Shown piece after piece: positions 18,409-27,814 of a stretch of DNA of 64,000 bases. The DNA is taken from positions 372,001 through 436,000 of the forward strand of contig NZ_WHUV01000005.1 of the NCBI RefSeq assembly GCF_009380155.1. Direction: 5' to 3'. The notes under the pieces are model-generated. The model was not told the origin of the DNA, searched no databases, and saw only the letters and a program-made list of their open reading frames with translations. The DNA is from Pseudomonas piscis. GTDB lineage: Bacteria > Pseudomonadota > Gammaproteobacteria > Pseudomonadales > Pseudomonadaceae. Every line of letters begins with the position of its first letter. Within the stretch, counting starts at the first letter, position 1. The position numbers and the translations under genes are program-made.

Positions 18409-18726
18409 ATGAGCAGACACGAGATCTTTCCCGAGCCACTGGAGGGCGTCCAGGCCCTCACCCTGGAGCGCCAGGGCAAGATCACCCTGCGCAGCCAGCA
18501 GGTGAAGCTCGCCAAGCTGCCGCCCATCAGCGCTGCCGAGGTCCTGAAGGTCCGCCAGCGACTGAACCTGTCGCGCTCGGTATTCGCCATGTACCTGCGC
18601 ACCAACACCCGTACCCTGGAGAATTGGGAACAAGGCCGCGCCACTCCCAGTGCCCAGGCCACCACCTTGATCCGCCTGGTCGAACGCTTCCCGGATACCA
18701 TGCAGCGCCTGGCAGCGCTGACCTGA
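18409..18726 (+). CDS. HTH (XRE/antitoxin-like) DNA-binding protein
   Basis: A 105-residue protein. Residues about 45-100 form an XRE-type helix-turn-helix (SAAEVLKVRQRLNLSRSVFA, then TNTRTLENWEQGRATPSAQA), the pattern seen in HigA/NadS/MqsA-like antitoxins and small regulators. ATG 18409 was chosen because GAGGA lies eight bases upstream; an earlier in-frame ATG at 18388 has none. No toxin-like gene lies next to it: nuoN ends upstream and cysS converges downstream. It may be a solitary antitoxin-type regulator. The function is an inference from the fold only. Confidence 0.75.
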   Translation: MSRHEIFPEPLEGVQALTLERQGKITLRSQQVKLAKLPPISAAEVLKVRQRLNLSRSVFAMYLRTNTRTLENWEQGRATPSAQATTLIRLVERFPDTMQRLAALT

Positions 18727-18746
18727 GGGGGCTTTTTCCCGCAGCC

Positions 18747-18779
18747 AATAAAAAACCCGCACGAGGCGGGTTTTTTATT
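18747..18779. terminator. Bidirectional terminator between the HTH gene and cysS
   Basis: A CCCGC (18756-18760)/GCGGG (18766-18770) stem is flanked by six A residues on the left and six T residues on the right, so it can terminate both converging genes. Confidence 0.9.
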
Positions 18780-18795
18780 GCTTGCGAACCAGGGC

Positions 18796-20178
18796 TCAGT
18801 CAGCCAGGCGCCAGGTGGTGCCGCCCTTGCCGTCTTCCAGGATCACGCCCATGGCGGTGATCTGGTCACGGATCCGGTCGGACTCGGCCCAGTCCTTGTT
18901 GGCCCGGGCCGCCAGGCGGGCCTGGATCAGCGCTTCGACCTGCGCCGCGTCGACTCGACCACCGGCATCGGCCTGCAGGAAGTCCTCGGCCTCCAGTTGC
19001 AGTACGCCCAGTACGTCTGCCAGTTGCCGCAAGCGGGCCGCCAGGCCTGCCGCCGCGTCGAGATCGCTCTCACGCAGGCGGTTGATCTCGCGCACCATCT
19101 CGAACAGCACGGCACAGGCTTCCGGGGTACCGAAGTCGTCGTTCATCACCTGGGTGAAACGCTCGACGAAGGCCTCGCCGCCGGCAGGGGTCACTTTAGG
19201 CAAGCCCTTGAGCGCGTGGTAGAACCGCTCCAGGGCGCCCTTGGCGTCCTTGAGGTTGTCTTCCGAGTAGTTGATCGCGCTGCGGTAGTGGCTGGACACC
19301 AACAGGTAGCGCACCACCTCCGGATGGTACTTGTCGAGCACGTCGCGGATGGTGAAGAAGTTGTTCAAGGACTTGGACATCTTCTCGCCATTGATGCGGA
19401 TCATGCCGCAGTGCATCCAGGCATTGGCGTAGGTCTTGCCGGTGGCCGCCTCGCTCTGGGCGATCTCGTTCTCATGGTGCGGGAACTCCAGGTCGCTGCC
19501 GCCACCATGGATGTCGAAGGTCTCGCCCAGGCAGCAGGTGGACATCACCGAGCACTCGATATGCCAGCCCGGACGCCCGGCGCCCCACGGCGACTCCCAG
19601 CTCGGCTCGCCCGGCTTGGTGGCCTTCCACAGGACGAAGTCCAGCGGGTCCTGCTTGGCTTCGTCGACCTCGATCCGCGCACCGATGCGCAGGTCCTCGA
19701 TCTTCTTGCGCGACAGCTTGCCGTAGCCCATGAACTTGGCGACGCGGTAGTACACGTCGCCATTGCCAGGTGCGTAGGCATAACCCTTGTCGATCAGGGT
19801 CTGGATCATGCTCAGCATGCCCGGGATATGATCCGTGGCCCGTGGTTCCAGGTCCGGCTTCTTGATGTTCAGCCGGGCCTCGTCCTCGTGCATGGCCGTG
19901 ATCATGCGCTCGGTCAAGGCGTTGTACGGCTCGCCGTTCTCCCGCGCCCGATTGATGATCTTGTCTTCGATATCGGTGATGTTGCGCACGTAGGTCAGGT
20001 TGTAGCCGCTGAAACGCAACCAGCGGGTCACCAGGTCGAAGGCGACCATGCTGCGGCCATGGCCGATGTGGCAGTAGTCGTATACGGTCATGCCGCACAC
20101 GTACATGCGCACATTGTTGCCATCCAGGGGCTTGAAGACTTCTTTGCTCTTGGTGAGCGTGTTGTAGATCGTTAGCAC
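18796..20178 (-). CDS. cysS: Cysteine--tRNA ligase
   Basis: A 460-residue class I aminoacyl-tRNA synthetase that charges tRNA-Cys in the cytoplasm. The zinc-site cysteine and HIGH motif are together at the N-terminus (VCGMTVYDYCHIGHGRS), a second zinc region contains CSVMSTCCLGE, and the KMSKS loop reads GEKMSKSLNNFF. Length is typical. It follows glnS by 18 bases on the same strand, so the two synthetase genes form one operon, an arrangement shared with other pseudomonads. Confidence 0.96.
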   Translation of the reverse strand: MLTIYNTLTKSKEVFKPLDGNNVRMYVCGMTVYDYCHIGHGRSMVAFDLVTRWLRFSGYNLTYVRNITDIEDKIINRARENGEPYNALTERMITAMHEDEARLNIKKPDLEPRATDHIPGMLSMIQTLIDKGYAYAPGNGDVYYRVAKFMGYGKLSRKKIEDLRIGARIEVDEAKQDPLDFVLWKATKPGEPSWESPWGAGRPGWHIECSVMSTCCLGETFDIHGGGSDLEFPHHENEIAQSEAATGKTYANAWMHCGMIRINGEKMSKSLNNFFTIRDVLDKYHPEVVRYLLVSSHYRSAINYSEDNLKDAKGALERFYHALKGLPKVTPAGGEAFVERFTQVMNDDFGTPEACAVLFEMVREINRLRESDLDAAAGLAARLRQLADVLGVLQLEAEDFLQADAGGRVDAAQVEALIQARLAARANKDWAESDRIRDQITAMGVILEDGKGGTTWRLAD

Positions 20179-20196
20179 GTTAGTTCCTTGACTGAA

Positions 20197-21894
20197 TCAC
20201 TGACCCCAGGAGTCGCGCAGGGTCACGGTACGGTTGAATACCGGGGCACCTGGTTTCGAGTCCTTGATATCCGCGCAGAAGTAGCCTTCGCGCTCGAACT
20301 GGAAACGGTCCTCCGGCTGTGCGTTGCCCAACGAGGGTTCGGCACGACAACCAGTGAGCACTTGCAGGGAGTCAGGGTTGATGTTGTCCAGGAAACTCGC
20401 GCCGTCCTCGGCCTTCTCCGGGTTCGACGAACGGAACAGGCGATCGTACAGGCGCACTTCGCACTCGACGCTGGCGGCCGCCGGCACCCAGTGGATCACG
20501 CCCTTGACCTTGCGGCCCTCCGGGTTCTTGCCCAGGGTGTCCGGATCGTAGGAGCAGCGCAGTTCGACGATGTTGCCATCGGCATCCTTGATCGCCTCGT
20601 CGGCGCGGATCACGTAGCTGCCGCGCAGGCGCACTTCACCGGCCGGCTCCAGGCGCTTGTAGCCTTTTGGTGGCTCTTCCATGAAGTCGTCACGATCGAT
20701 GTAGATTTCACGGGCGAATGGCAGCACGCGCACGCCCATGTCTTCTTTCGGATGACGCGGCAGCTCGAGGTTCTCGACCTGGTCTTCCGGGTAGTTGGTG
20801 ATCACCACCTTCAATGGGCGCAGCACGCACATGGCACGCGGAGCGCTCTGGTCGAGGTCGTCACGGATGCTGAATTCGAGCATGCCGAAATCCACCACGC
20901 CGTCGGAACGGTTGGTGCCGATCATCTCGCAGAAGTTGCGGATCGACTTGGGGGTGTAGCCGCGACGGCGGAAGCCCGACAGGGTCGACATGCGCGGGTC
21001 GTCCCAGCCATTGACGTGCTGCTCGTCCACCAGTTGCTTGAGCTTGCGCTTGCTGGTGATGGTGTAGTTCAGGTTCAGGCGGCTGAACTCGTACTGGCGT
21101 GGCTTGCACGGCACCGACAGGTTGTCCAGGAACCACTCGTACAGCGGACGATGGCTCTCGAACTCCAGGGTGCAGATCGAATGGGTGATGCCTTCGATGG
21201 CGTCCGACTGGCCGTGGGTGAAGTCGTAGATCGGGTAGATGCACCACTTGTCGCCGGTCTGGTGGTGATGGGCATGGCGGATGCGGTAGAGGATCGGGTC
21301 ACGCAGGTTCATGTTCGGCGAAGCCATATCGATCTTGGCCCGCAGTACGCGCTCGCCGTCCTTGAACTCGCCGGCCTTCATGCGGGCGAACCAGTCCAGG
21401 TTCTCTTCCACCGAGCGCTCGCGGAACGGGCTGTTCTTGCCCGGCTCGGTGAGGGTGCCACGGTATTCCTTGGCCTGCTCGGGAGTCAGGTCGTCGACAT
21501 AGGCCTTGCCTGCCTTGATCAGCTCCACTGCCCAATCGTGCAACTGGTCGAAATATTGCGAGGCATAGCGCACTTCACCGGCCCATTCGAAGCCCAGCCA
21601 CTTGACGTCGCGCTCGATGGCGTCGATGTACTCCTGGTCTTCCTTGGCCGGGTTGGTGTCGTCGAAACGCAGGTGGGTGACGCCACCGAATTCCTGGGCC
21701 AGGCCGAAGTTCACGCAGATCGACTTGGCGTGACCGATGTGCAGGTAGCCGTTGGGCTCCGGCGGGAAGCGGGTCACGATCTGCGTGTGTTTACCCGAGT
21801 CCAGGTCCGCCTGGATGATCGGGCGCAGGAAGTTGACCGGTACGGCCGGTCCAGTCTTGGAATTGGAGGTAGGGTCGACAGTGGGCTTGCTCAT
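20197..21894 (-). CDS. glnS: Glutamine--tRNA ligase
   Basis: A 565-residue class I synthetase. The HIGH element is PPEPNGYLHIGHAKS near residue 45, and the KMSKS-equivalent is TITSKRKLKQL, as usual for GlnRS; the C-terminal anticodon-binding beta barrels follow. The frame is open a further 42 codons upstream, but ATG 21894 has AAGGA five bases before it and gives the normal start (MSKPTVDPTS). It is divergent from ppiB across 270 bases. Confidence 0.95.
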   Translation of the reverse strand: MSKPTVDPTSNSKTGPAVPVNFLRPIIQADLDSGKHTQIVTRFPPEPNGYLHIGHAKSICVNFGLAQEFGGVTHLRFDDTNPAKEDQEYIDAIERDVKWLGFEWAGEVRYASQYFDQLHDWAVELIKAGKAYVDDLTPEQAKEYRGTLTEPGKNSPFRERSVEENLDWFARMKAGEFKDGERVLRAKIDMASPNMNLRDPILYRIRHAHHHQTGDKWCIYPIYDFTHGQSDAIEGITHSICTLEFESHRPLYEWFLDNLSVPCKPRQYEFSRLNLNYTITSKRKLKQLVDEQHVNGWDDPRMSTLSGFRRRGYTPKSIRNFCEMIGTNRSDGVVDFGMLEFSIRDDLDQSAPRAMCVLRPLKVVITNYPEDQVENLELPRHPKEDMGVRVLPFAREIYIDRDDFMEEPPKGYKRLEPAGEVRLRGSYVIRADEAIKDADGNIVELRCSYDPDTLGKNPEGRKVKGVIHWVPAAASVECEVRLYDRLFRSSNPEKAEDGASFLDNINPDSLQVLTGCRAEPSLGNAQPEDRFQFEREGYFCADIKDSKPGAPVFNRTVTLRDSWGQ

Positions 21895-22164
21895 AGGATC
21901 CTTGAACGTACAAGTGCGCGGCCGGATGCGGCCTGATAAATCAAAACGGATATCATAGCCGATGCTGTCAAGTGCCTGACAGAGCGCAGCTTTAAAACTG
22001 CGGCTATTAATAGCAGGCAAGTTAAAAAACCACCTCGAAATTCATGGCTCTCAGGCTAAACTGCGCTCCTTGGCCGCAGGATGCGCCAGATCGGTCCGGA
22101 CCGCTTGCCTGTCCCGGCCGCGAAGATTTTCTTGAAAACGCTTTCCTTATAAAGAGTACCGACC
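21895..22164. promoter_or_regulatory. Divergent promoter region glnS / ppiB
   Basis: 270 bases without a gene. The glnS-proximal half is AT-rich and contains two small hairpins: CTGTCA (21965-21970) with TGACAG (21977-21982), and CGCAG (21985-21989) with CTGCG (21998-22002). I see no recognisable operator. Confidence 0.45.
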
Positions 22165-22668
22165 ATGACCCAAGTCAAACTGACCACCAACCACGGCGAG
22201 ATCGTGCTGGAACTGAACGCCGAGAAAGCCCCGTTGACCGTGGCCAACTTCGTCGAATACGTGAAAGCCGGTCATTACGAAAACACCATTTTCCACCGCG
22301 TCATCGGTAACTTCATGATCCAGGGCGGCGGCTTCGAACCTGGCATGAAAGAGAAGAAAGACAAGCGCCCAAGCATCCAGAACGAAGCGGACAACGGCCT
22401 CTCCAACGACAAGTACACCATCGCCATGGCCCGTACCATGGAGCCGCACTCGGCCTCCGCGCAGTTCTTCATCAACGTCACCGACAACAGCTTCCTCAAC
22501 CACAGCGGCAAGACCGTGCAGGGCTGGGGCTACGCAGTATTCGGCAAGGTGATCGCCGGTAGCGAAGTGGTCGACAAGATCAAGGGCGTGGCCACCACCA
22601 TGAAGGCCGGCCACCAGGACGTACCGGCAGAAGACGTGATCATCGAGAAAGCCGAGATCATTGAGTGA
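22165..22668 (+). CDS. ppiB: Peptidyl-prolyl cis-trans isomerase B (cyclophilin)
   Basis: A 167-residue cytoplasmic cyclophilin that accelerates proline isomerisation during folding. There is no signal peptide. The cyclophilin core is clear: NFVEYVKAGHYENTIFHRVI, then FMIQGGGFEPGM with the catalytic arginine/phenylalanine region, and later SASAQFFINVTDN. It overlaps lpxH by four bases (GTGA), so the two are translated together. Confidence 0.95.
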   Translation: MTQVKLTTNHGEIVLELNAEKAPLTVANFVEYVKAGHYENTIFHRVIGNFMIQGGGFEPGMKEKKDKRPSIQNEADNGLSNDKYTIAMARTMEPHSASAQFFINVTDNSFLNHSGKTVQGWGYAVFGKVIAGSEVVDKIKGVATTMKAGHQDVPAEDVIIEKAEIIE

Positions 22669-23417
22669 TACTGCTGATTTCAGACCTGCATCTGGAAGAG
22701 CAACGCCCGGACATCACCCGGGCGTTTCTGGATTTACTCGGTGGCCGCGCCCGCGACGCCGAGGCGCTGTACATCCTCGGCGACTTCTTCGAGGTATGGA
22801 TCGGCGACGATGCCATGACCCCCTACCAGCTTTCCATCTGCCAGGCCCTGCGGGAGCTGAGCGATAGCGGTACCCAGGTATTCCTGATGCACGGCAATCG
22901 CGACTTCCTGCTCGGCCAGGCCTTCTGCAAGGCCGCCGGCGCCACCCTGCTCAAGGACCCCAGCGTCGTCGACTTCTACGGCGAGCCGGTGCTGCTGATG
23001 CATGGCGACAGCCTGTGCACCCGCGACGAAGCCTACCAGCGCATGCGCCGTTACCTGCGCAACCCGATGAGCCTGTGGATCCTGCGCCACCTGCCATTGC
23101 GTACCCGCCACAAGCTGGCACGCAAGCTGCGCAGCGAAAGCCGGGCGCAGACCCGCATGAAGGCCAACGACATCGTCGACGTCACCCCGGAGCAGGTGCC
23201 GCTGGTGATGCAGCAACAGGGGGTCCGCACCTTGGTGCATGGCCACACCCATCGTCCGGCGATCCACAAGTTGCAGATCGGCGATCAGGCGGCCCGGCGC
23301 ATCGTGCTGGGCGACTGGGACCGCCAGGGCTGGGCGCTGCAGGTGGACGAACAAGGCATGCAACTGGCGGCCTTCGACTTCGTGCCCACCCAACTGGCGC
23401 TACCGGACTCTCCCTGA
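22665..23417 (+). CDS. lpxH: UDP-2,3-diacylglucosamine diphosphatase
   Basis: A 250-residue calcineurin-like phosphoesterase that hydrolyses UDP-2,3-diacylglucosamine to lipid X on the cytoplasmic face of the inner membrane (lipid A pathway). Metal-ligand motifs occur in order: DLHLEE near the start, GDFFEVWIGDD, HGNRDFLLG, LMHGDSLC and VHGHTHRPA. The start is GTG 22665, overlapping the ppiB stop; no better ATG exists. The cyclophilin-lpxH pairing is common in Pseudomonas. Confidence 0.95.
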   Translation: MILLISDLHLEEQRPDITRAFLDLLGGRARDAEALYILGDFFEVWIGDDAMTPYQLSICQALRELSDSGTQVFLMHGNRDFLLGQAFCKAAGATLLKDPSVVDFYGEPVLLMHGDSLCTRDEAYQRMRRYLRNPMSLWILRHLPLRTRHKLARKLRSESRAQTRMKANDIVDVTPEQVPLVMQQQGVRTLVHGHTHRPAIHKLQIGDQAARRIVLGDWDRQGWALQVDEQGMQLAAFDFVPTQLALPDSP

Positions 23418-23440
23418 AGCAACGCTTGCCTGAAACGAAA

Positions 23441-23509
23441 ACCGGCGTGCCGGCGAAGAGGTTCTCGAACTTGCCATAGGTTCGAGGAGCGCTCCGCCGG
23501 CACGCCGGT
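23441..23509. repeat. REP/REPIN-like inverted repeat (possible bidirectional terminator)
   Basis: Two perfect 15-bp arms, ACCGGCGTGCCGGCG (23441-23455) and CGCCGGCACGCCGGT (23495-23509), enclose an inner stem CTCGAAC/GTTCGAG (23464-23470, 23480-23486). Each arm is itself palindromic, which is the look of paired Pseudomonas REP sequences. It lies between converging lpxH and emrB. Confidence 0.75.
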
Positions 23510-23531
23510 GTTCTTTATCGCTGCTATGCCG

Positions 23532-25061
23532 TCAGTGTCCGCCCGAGGCCGGGCCGGCCTTGGCGGCGAACGGCGGCTTGGCCATCCAGACCAGCAGGAT
23601 CAGGCCCATGAAGCTCCATCCCAGCAAGGTGAAGTAGTCCACGGTGGAGAGCATGTACGCCTGGCTGGTGAGGATCTGGTCCATCTGCGCGTAGGCCTTG
23701 GTGCTCGCGCCGCCCAGGCTGTTCAGGGTTTCCCGGGTGGCCGGGTCGAAGACACTCATGTGCTCGCTCATGTAGGCGTGGTGCTGGTCCGCCCGGCGAA
23801 TCCAGATCCAGGTGGTCAGCGAAGCCGCGAAGCTGCCGCCCAGGGTCCGCAGGAAGGTCGCCAGGCCGGCGCCATCGGCGATCTCGTGAGGTGGCAGGTC
23901 CGACATCAGGATGCTCAGGGTCGGCATGAAGAACAGCGCCACGCCGATGCCCATGAACAACTGCACCAGGGCCACATGCTGGAAGTCCACTTCGTTGGTG
24001 AAGCCGGCACGCATGAAGCAGCTCAGGCCCATGGCCAGGAACGCCAGGCCCGCCAGCAGGCGCAGGTCGATCTTGTGCGCATACTTGCCGACAAAGGGCG
24101 ACATCAGCACCGGCAGGATGCCGATCGGCGCCACGGCCAGGCCGGCCCAGGTGGCGGTGTAGCCCATCTGCGTCTGCAACCACTGCGGCAGGATCAGGTT
24201 GATCCCGAAGAACCCCGCGTAACCGGCCACCAGCACGATGGTGCCGATGCGGAAGTTGCGATGGGCGAACAGCCGCAGGTTGACCACCGGATGGCGGTCG
24301 GTCATTTCCCAGATCACGAACGCTGTCAGGGCGATCACCGAGATCACGCTGCCGATGATGATGAAGTTGGATTCGAACCAGTCCAGGTCGTTGCCCTTGT
24401 CGAGGACGATCTGCAAGGCGCCGACACCGATGATCAGCGCCAGCAGGCCGATGTAGTCCATCGGTTGGCGACTGGTGACCACCGGCCGCGCCTTGAGCTG
24501 CTGCATCACCACCCAGGCGGCGAACAGCCCGATGGGGATATTGATGAAGAAAATCCAGGGCCAACTGTAGCTGTCGGTGATCCAGCCGCCGAGGATCGGC
24601 CCGGCGATGGGCGCAACCACCGTGACCATCGCCAGCAATGCCAGGGCCATGCCTCGCTTCGCCGGCGGATAGACGGCGATCAGCAGGGTCTGGGTCATCG
24701 GGTACAGCGGCCCGGCCACCACCCCTTGCAGCACCCGGAAGCCCACCAGCTCGGGCATCGAGGTGGAAATGCCGCACAGGAACGAAGCCAGCACGAACAG
24801 CAGCGTGGCCCAGATGAACAGCTTCACTTCGCCGAAGCGCCGGCTCAGCCAGCCGGTCAGCGGCAAGGCGATGGCGTTGCTCACGGCAAACGAGGTGATG
24901 ACCCAGGTGCCCTGCTCCGAACTCACCCCCAGGTTGCCGGAGATGGTCGGCAGCGCCACGTTGGCGATGGTGGTGTCGAGCACCTGCATGAAGGTCGCCA
25001 GCGACAGGCCGATGGTGCTCAGCAGCAAGCTGGGCGGGGTGAAAGAGGCGTTATTGCTCAT
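23532..25061 (-). CDS. emrB: EmrB-type MFS multidrug efflux transporter (DHA2 family)
   Basis: A 509-residue, 14-helix major facilitator protein that exports hydrophobic drugs by proton antiport with EmrA and an outer membrane factor. The DHA2 signature near the N-terminus (LDTTIANVALPTISGNLG) and motif C-like APIAGPILGGWI are present. It is the last gene of a four-gene operon behind marR, an outer membrane factor and emrA. The natural substrate is not visible from sequence; in plant-associated pseudomonads such pumps often export their own antibiotics, which is only inference here. Confidence 0.93.
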   Translation of the reverse strand: MSNNASFTPPSLLLSTIGLSLATFMQVLDTTIANVALPTISGNLGVSSEQGTWVITSFAVSNAIALPLTGWLSRRFGEVKLFIWATLLFVLASFLCGISTSMPELVGFRVLQGVVAGPLYPMTQTLLIAVYPPAKRGMALALLAMVTVVAPIAGPILGGWITDSYSWPWIFFINIPIGLFAAWVVMQQLKARPVVTSRQPMDYIGLLALIIGVGALQIVLDKGNDLDWFESNFIIIGSVISVIALTAFVIWEMTDRHPVVNLRLFAHRNFRIGTIVLVAGYAGFFGINLILPQWLQTQMGYTATWAGLAVAPIGILPVLMSPFVGKYAHKIDLRLLAGLAFLAMGLSCFMRAGFTNEVDFQHVALVQLFMGIGVALFFMPTLSILMSDLPPHEIADGAGLATFLRTLGGSFAASLTTWIWIRRADQHHAYMSEHMSVFDPATRETLNSLGGASTKAYAQMDQILTSQAYMLSTVDYFTLLGWSFMGLILLVWMAKPPFAAKAGPASGGH

Positions 25062-25129
25062 CGCGAATCCTTTGAAACGGGACAGGCCTCCCGGCTCCTA
25101 GGCGGAGCCGGGACGGACGGATTGGCGAA

Positions 25130-26329
25130 TCAGCGCTTGGCCGTCTTGCCGATGGCCGCGCTGTTGTCGTGGATCAGCCGGGTGATCAGGGCATCGGCTT
25201 CCACCAACTGGCGGTCGTAGACAGCGGTGCTGAACGAGGCCTTTTGCGGTGGCTGCTGGGCCAGCACCGGGCCGCTCTGGTCCCGCAGGTTGACGTTGAC
25301 CACCGTCGACAGGCCGACCCGCAGCGGATGCTTGGCCAGTTCCTCGGCATTGATGTGGATCCGCACCGGCACCCTCTGGACGATCTTGATCCAGTTACCG
25401 GTGGCGTTCTGCGCCGGCAGCAGGGCGAAGGCGCTGCCGGTACCGGCGCCGAGGCTGTCCACGGTGCCGCTGTACTTCACATCGCTGCCATAGATGTCGG
25501 CCTCGATGTCCACCGGCTGGCCGATGCGCATGTCGCGCAGTTGGGTTTCCTTGAAGTTGGCATCGATCCACAGCTGGTCCAGGGGAATCACCGCCATCAG
25601 CGCCGTGCCCGGCTGCACACGCTGGCCCAGTTGCACGGTGCGCTTGGCCACATAGCCGGTGACCGGGGCGATCAAGGTGCTGCGCGCGTTGTTCAGGTAG
25701 GCCTGGCGCAGTTGCGCGGCCGCCGACTGCACGTCCGGATGGTTGGAAACCACGGTGTCGTCCACCAGGGCGTTGGTGGTGTTGAGCTGCTGCTGGGCGT
25801 TGGCCAGGGCATTCTGCGCGCTGGTCAGGTCATCCCGGGCGTGGGACAGCTCTTCCTGGGAAATCGCCCCGCTGGCCGCGAGGTTCTTGCGGCGGTTGTA
25901 GTTGTCCTGGGCTTTCTGCACCTCGGCCTTCTGCGCGGCCACCTGGGCCCGCATGCCGTCCACATTGCTGTACAGGCCGCGCACCTGGCGCACGGTCCGC
26001 GCCAGGTTGGCCTCGGCGCTCTGCAGGCCGACCTGGGCATCGTTGGGGTCGAAGTTGATCAGCACCTGGCCTTCATGCACCAGGTCGCCATCGTCGGCGC
26101 CGATACTGACCACCGTGCCGGTGACCAGCGGGGTGATCTCCACCACGTTGCCGTTGACGTAGGCGTCGTCGGTATTTTCATTCCAGCGGCCATAGAGCTC
26201 ATGCCAGGCGTAGACGCCCAGGCCGCCCAGTACGACGATGGCCGCCAGCCCCAGCAGCATGACCTTGCGCTTGCGTGGGTTGGCGTTGTCCGGAGTGCTT
26301 GGAGTGTTTTGAGTGTCGGCGGTAGCCAT
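25130..26329 (-). CDS. emrA: EmrA-type periplasmic adaptor (HlyD family)
   Basis: A 399-residue membrane fusion protein joining EmrB to the outer membrane channel. One N-terminal membrane helix (about residues 25-45), then a biotinyl-lipoyl-like half (ENTDDAYVNGNVVEITPLV), a coiled-coil hairpin rich in Q, A and L (about 95-200), the second lipoyl half (LIAPVTGYVAKRTVQLGQRV) and a beta barrel. It lies 68 bases upstream of emrB and 15 bases downstream of the outer membrane factor gene. Confidence 0.93.
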   Translation of the reverse strand: MATADTQNTPSTPDNANPRKRKVMLLGLAAIVVLGGLGVYAWHELYGRWNENTDDAYVNGNVVEITPLVTGTVVSIGADDGDLVHEGQVLINFDPNDAQVGLQSAEANLARTVRQVRGLYSNVDGMRAQVAAQKAEVQKAQDNYNRRKNLAASGAISQEELSHARDDLTSAQNALANAQQQLNTTNALVDDTVVSNHPDVQSAAAQLRQAYLNNARSTLIAPVTGYVAKRTVQLGQRVQPGTALMAVIPLDQLWIDANFKETQLRDMRIGQPVDIEADIYGSDVKYSGTVDSLGAGTGSAFALLPAQNATGNWIKIVQRVPVRIHINAEELAKHPLRVGLSTVVNVNLRDQSGPVLAQQPPQKASFSTAVYDRQLVEADALITRLIHDNSAAIGKTAKR

Positions 26330-26344
26330 GACAAATACCTCGAA

Positions 26345-27814
26345 TTATTTGGTCTGCGGGGCGGGGCTGGGATTGGCCGAAGCCAGGTTCTGGGTGTCGA
26401 AACCGCCCCCCAGGGCCTGCATCAGTTGGATCGACAGGTCGATCTGTTGCGCGTTGAGCGTGGCCAGTTGGCGCTGGGTCTGCAGCAATTGCTGCTCGAT
26501 GCTCAGCACGTCCAGGTAGTTGCCGATACCCGAGCCGTAGCGCTGGACCACCGTGTCATAGGACTCCTGGGCGATGTCGGTGGCATGTTGCTGGGCAGCG
26601 ATCTGCCGGCCGATATCGCGCAACTGGGTGACGCTGTCACTGACGTCGCCGAGGGCCGTCACCAGGGTCTTGTTGTACTGGGCCACCGCCAGGTCGTAGT
26701 CGGCGTCCCGGGCGTCGAGGCTAGCCCGCAGCCGCCCACCATCGAAGATCGGCAGCGAGACGGTCGGGGCTATGTTGAAGAAACGGCTGGCGGAGCCGAA
26801 CATCGCGTCCCCCAGCACCGACTCGGCACCGGCGCTGGCGCTCAGGTTGAGGTTGGGATAGAAGCGGGTCTTGCTGGCGTCGATGTTCTTGCTCGCCGCC
26901 TCCACCCGCCAGCGGGCCGCCACCAGATCAGGGCGACGCCCCAGCAGTTCCGCCGGCAACACCGACGGCAGCGCCACGGCACTGGCCTGCAGGACCTTGG
27001 GCCGACGGATTTCGTCGGAGCGCTCCGGTCCCTTGCCCAGCAACACCGCAAGGGCGATCTTGGCGCTCTGCAATTGCTTCTCGGCATCGATCTGGCTGGC
27101 CTGGGAGCTGGCCTCCAGGCTCTCGGTCTGCTGGTACTGGTACTGGCTGTCGATCCCGGCGCTCAAGCGCCGCTGGCTCAGATCGAGCATCTGCCGGGTC
27201 CGCTTGAGGTCCTCGGTGGCCAGGTCATGGACGATATAGGCACGCCCCAGGTCGCTATAGGCCCGGGCGACGTCGGCGGCCAGGCTCAAGCTGGCGGCCT
27301 GGCGATCGACCTCGGCGGCCCGGGCCTGGCCCAGGGCCGCTTCCCAGGCTGCGCGCTGACCGCCCCAGAGATCGAAGTTGTAGTTGAAGCTGGCGCCCAG
27401 GTTGCGCACCGTGGAATAGGCTCCGCCCTGCCCTCGGGGATCCTGGTCGCGGGCCAGGCGCGAACGGCTGACACCGGCGCTGGCGTCCAAGGTCGGCATC
27501 CGCTCGGCATCGGCGGCATAGGCCGCGGCACTGGCCTGATGCGCGCGAGCGCTGGCGATCTGCATGTCCGGGCTGTCGCGCAGGGCCTCCTGGATCAGGC
27601 CGTCGAGCTGGCTGTCGCCCAGGCTCTTCCACCAGTCGGCACGGGGCCAGGCTGCCGGCGACAGGCTGACGCCATTGAGCGCCTGGCCGGTGGCCAGGCT
27701 CTGGGCCGAGAGGCTCACGCCCTCGGTGTCCAGGCCACTGTAATTGGCGCAACCGGCCAGGCTCATGGCCATCAGCACCAGGCTGGCGCGGGTACGCAAG
27801 GTTCTACTGCTCAT
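26345..27814 (-). CDS. Outer membrane factor lipoprotein, NodT/OprM type
   Basis: A 489-residue TolC-like channel with an N-terminal lipobox (MSLAGC, cysteine at about residue 22). It contains the two homologous outer-membrane-efflux repeats with long helices, for example LEASSQASQIDAEKQLQSAK, and the typical PDLVAARWRVEAA and VSLPIFDGGRL elements. Its start overlaps the marR stop by four bases, so regulator and pump are co-translated. It completes a tripartite drug exporter with EmrA and EmrB. Confidence 0.92.
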   Translation of the reverse strand: MSSRTLRTRASLVLMAMSLAGCANYSGLDTEGVSLSAQSLATGQALNGVSLSPAAWPRADWWKSLGDSQLDGLIQEALRDSPDMQIASARAHQASAAAYAADAERMPTLDASAGVSRSRLARDQDPRGQGGAYSTVRNLGASFNYNFDLWGGQRAAWEAALGQARAAEVDRQAASLSLAADVARAYSDLGRAYIVHDLATEDLKRTRQMLDLSQRRLSAGIDSQYQYQQTESLEASSQASQIDAEKQLQSAKIALAVLLGKGPERSDEIRRPKVLQASAVALPSVLPAELLGRRPDLVAARWRVEAASKNIDASKTRFYPNLNLSASAGAESVLGDAMFGSASRFFNIAPTVSLPIFDGGRLRASLDARDADYDLAVAQYNKTLVTALGDVSDSVTQLRDIGRQIAAQQHATDIAQESYDTVVQRYGSGIGNYLDVLSIEQQLLQTQRQLATLNAQQIDLSIQLMQALGGGFDTQNLASANPSPAPQTK

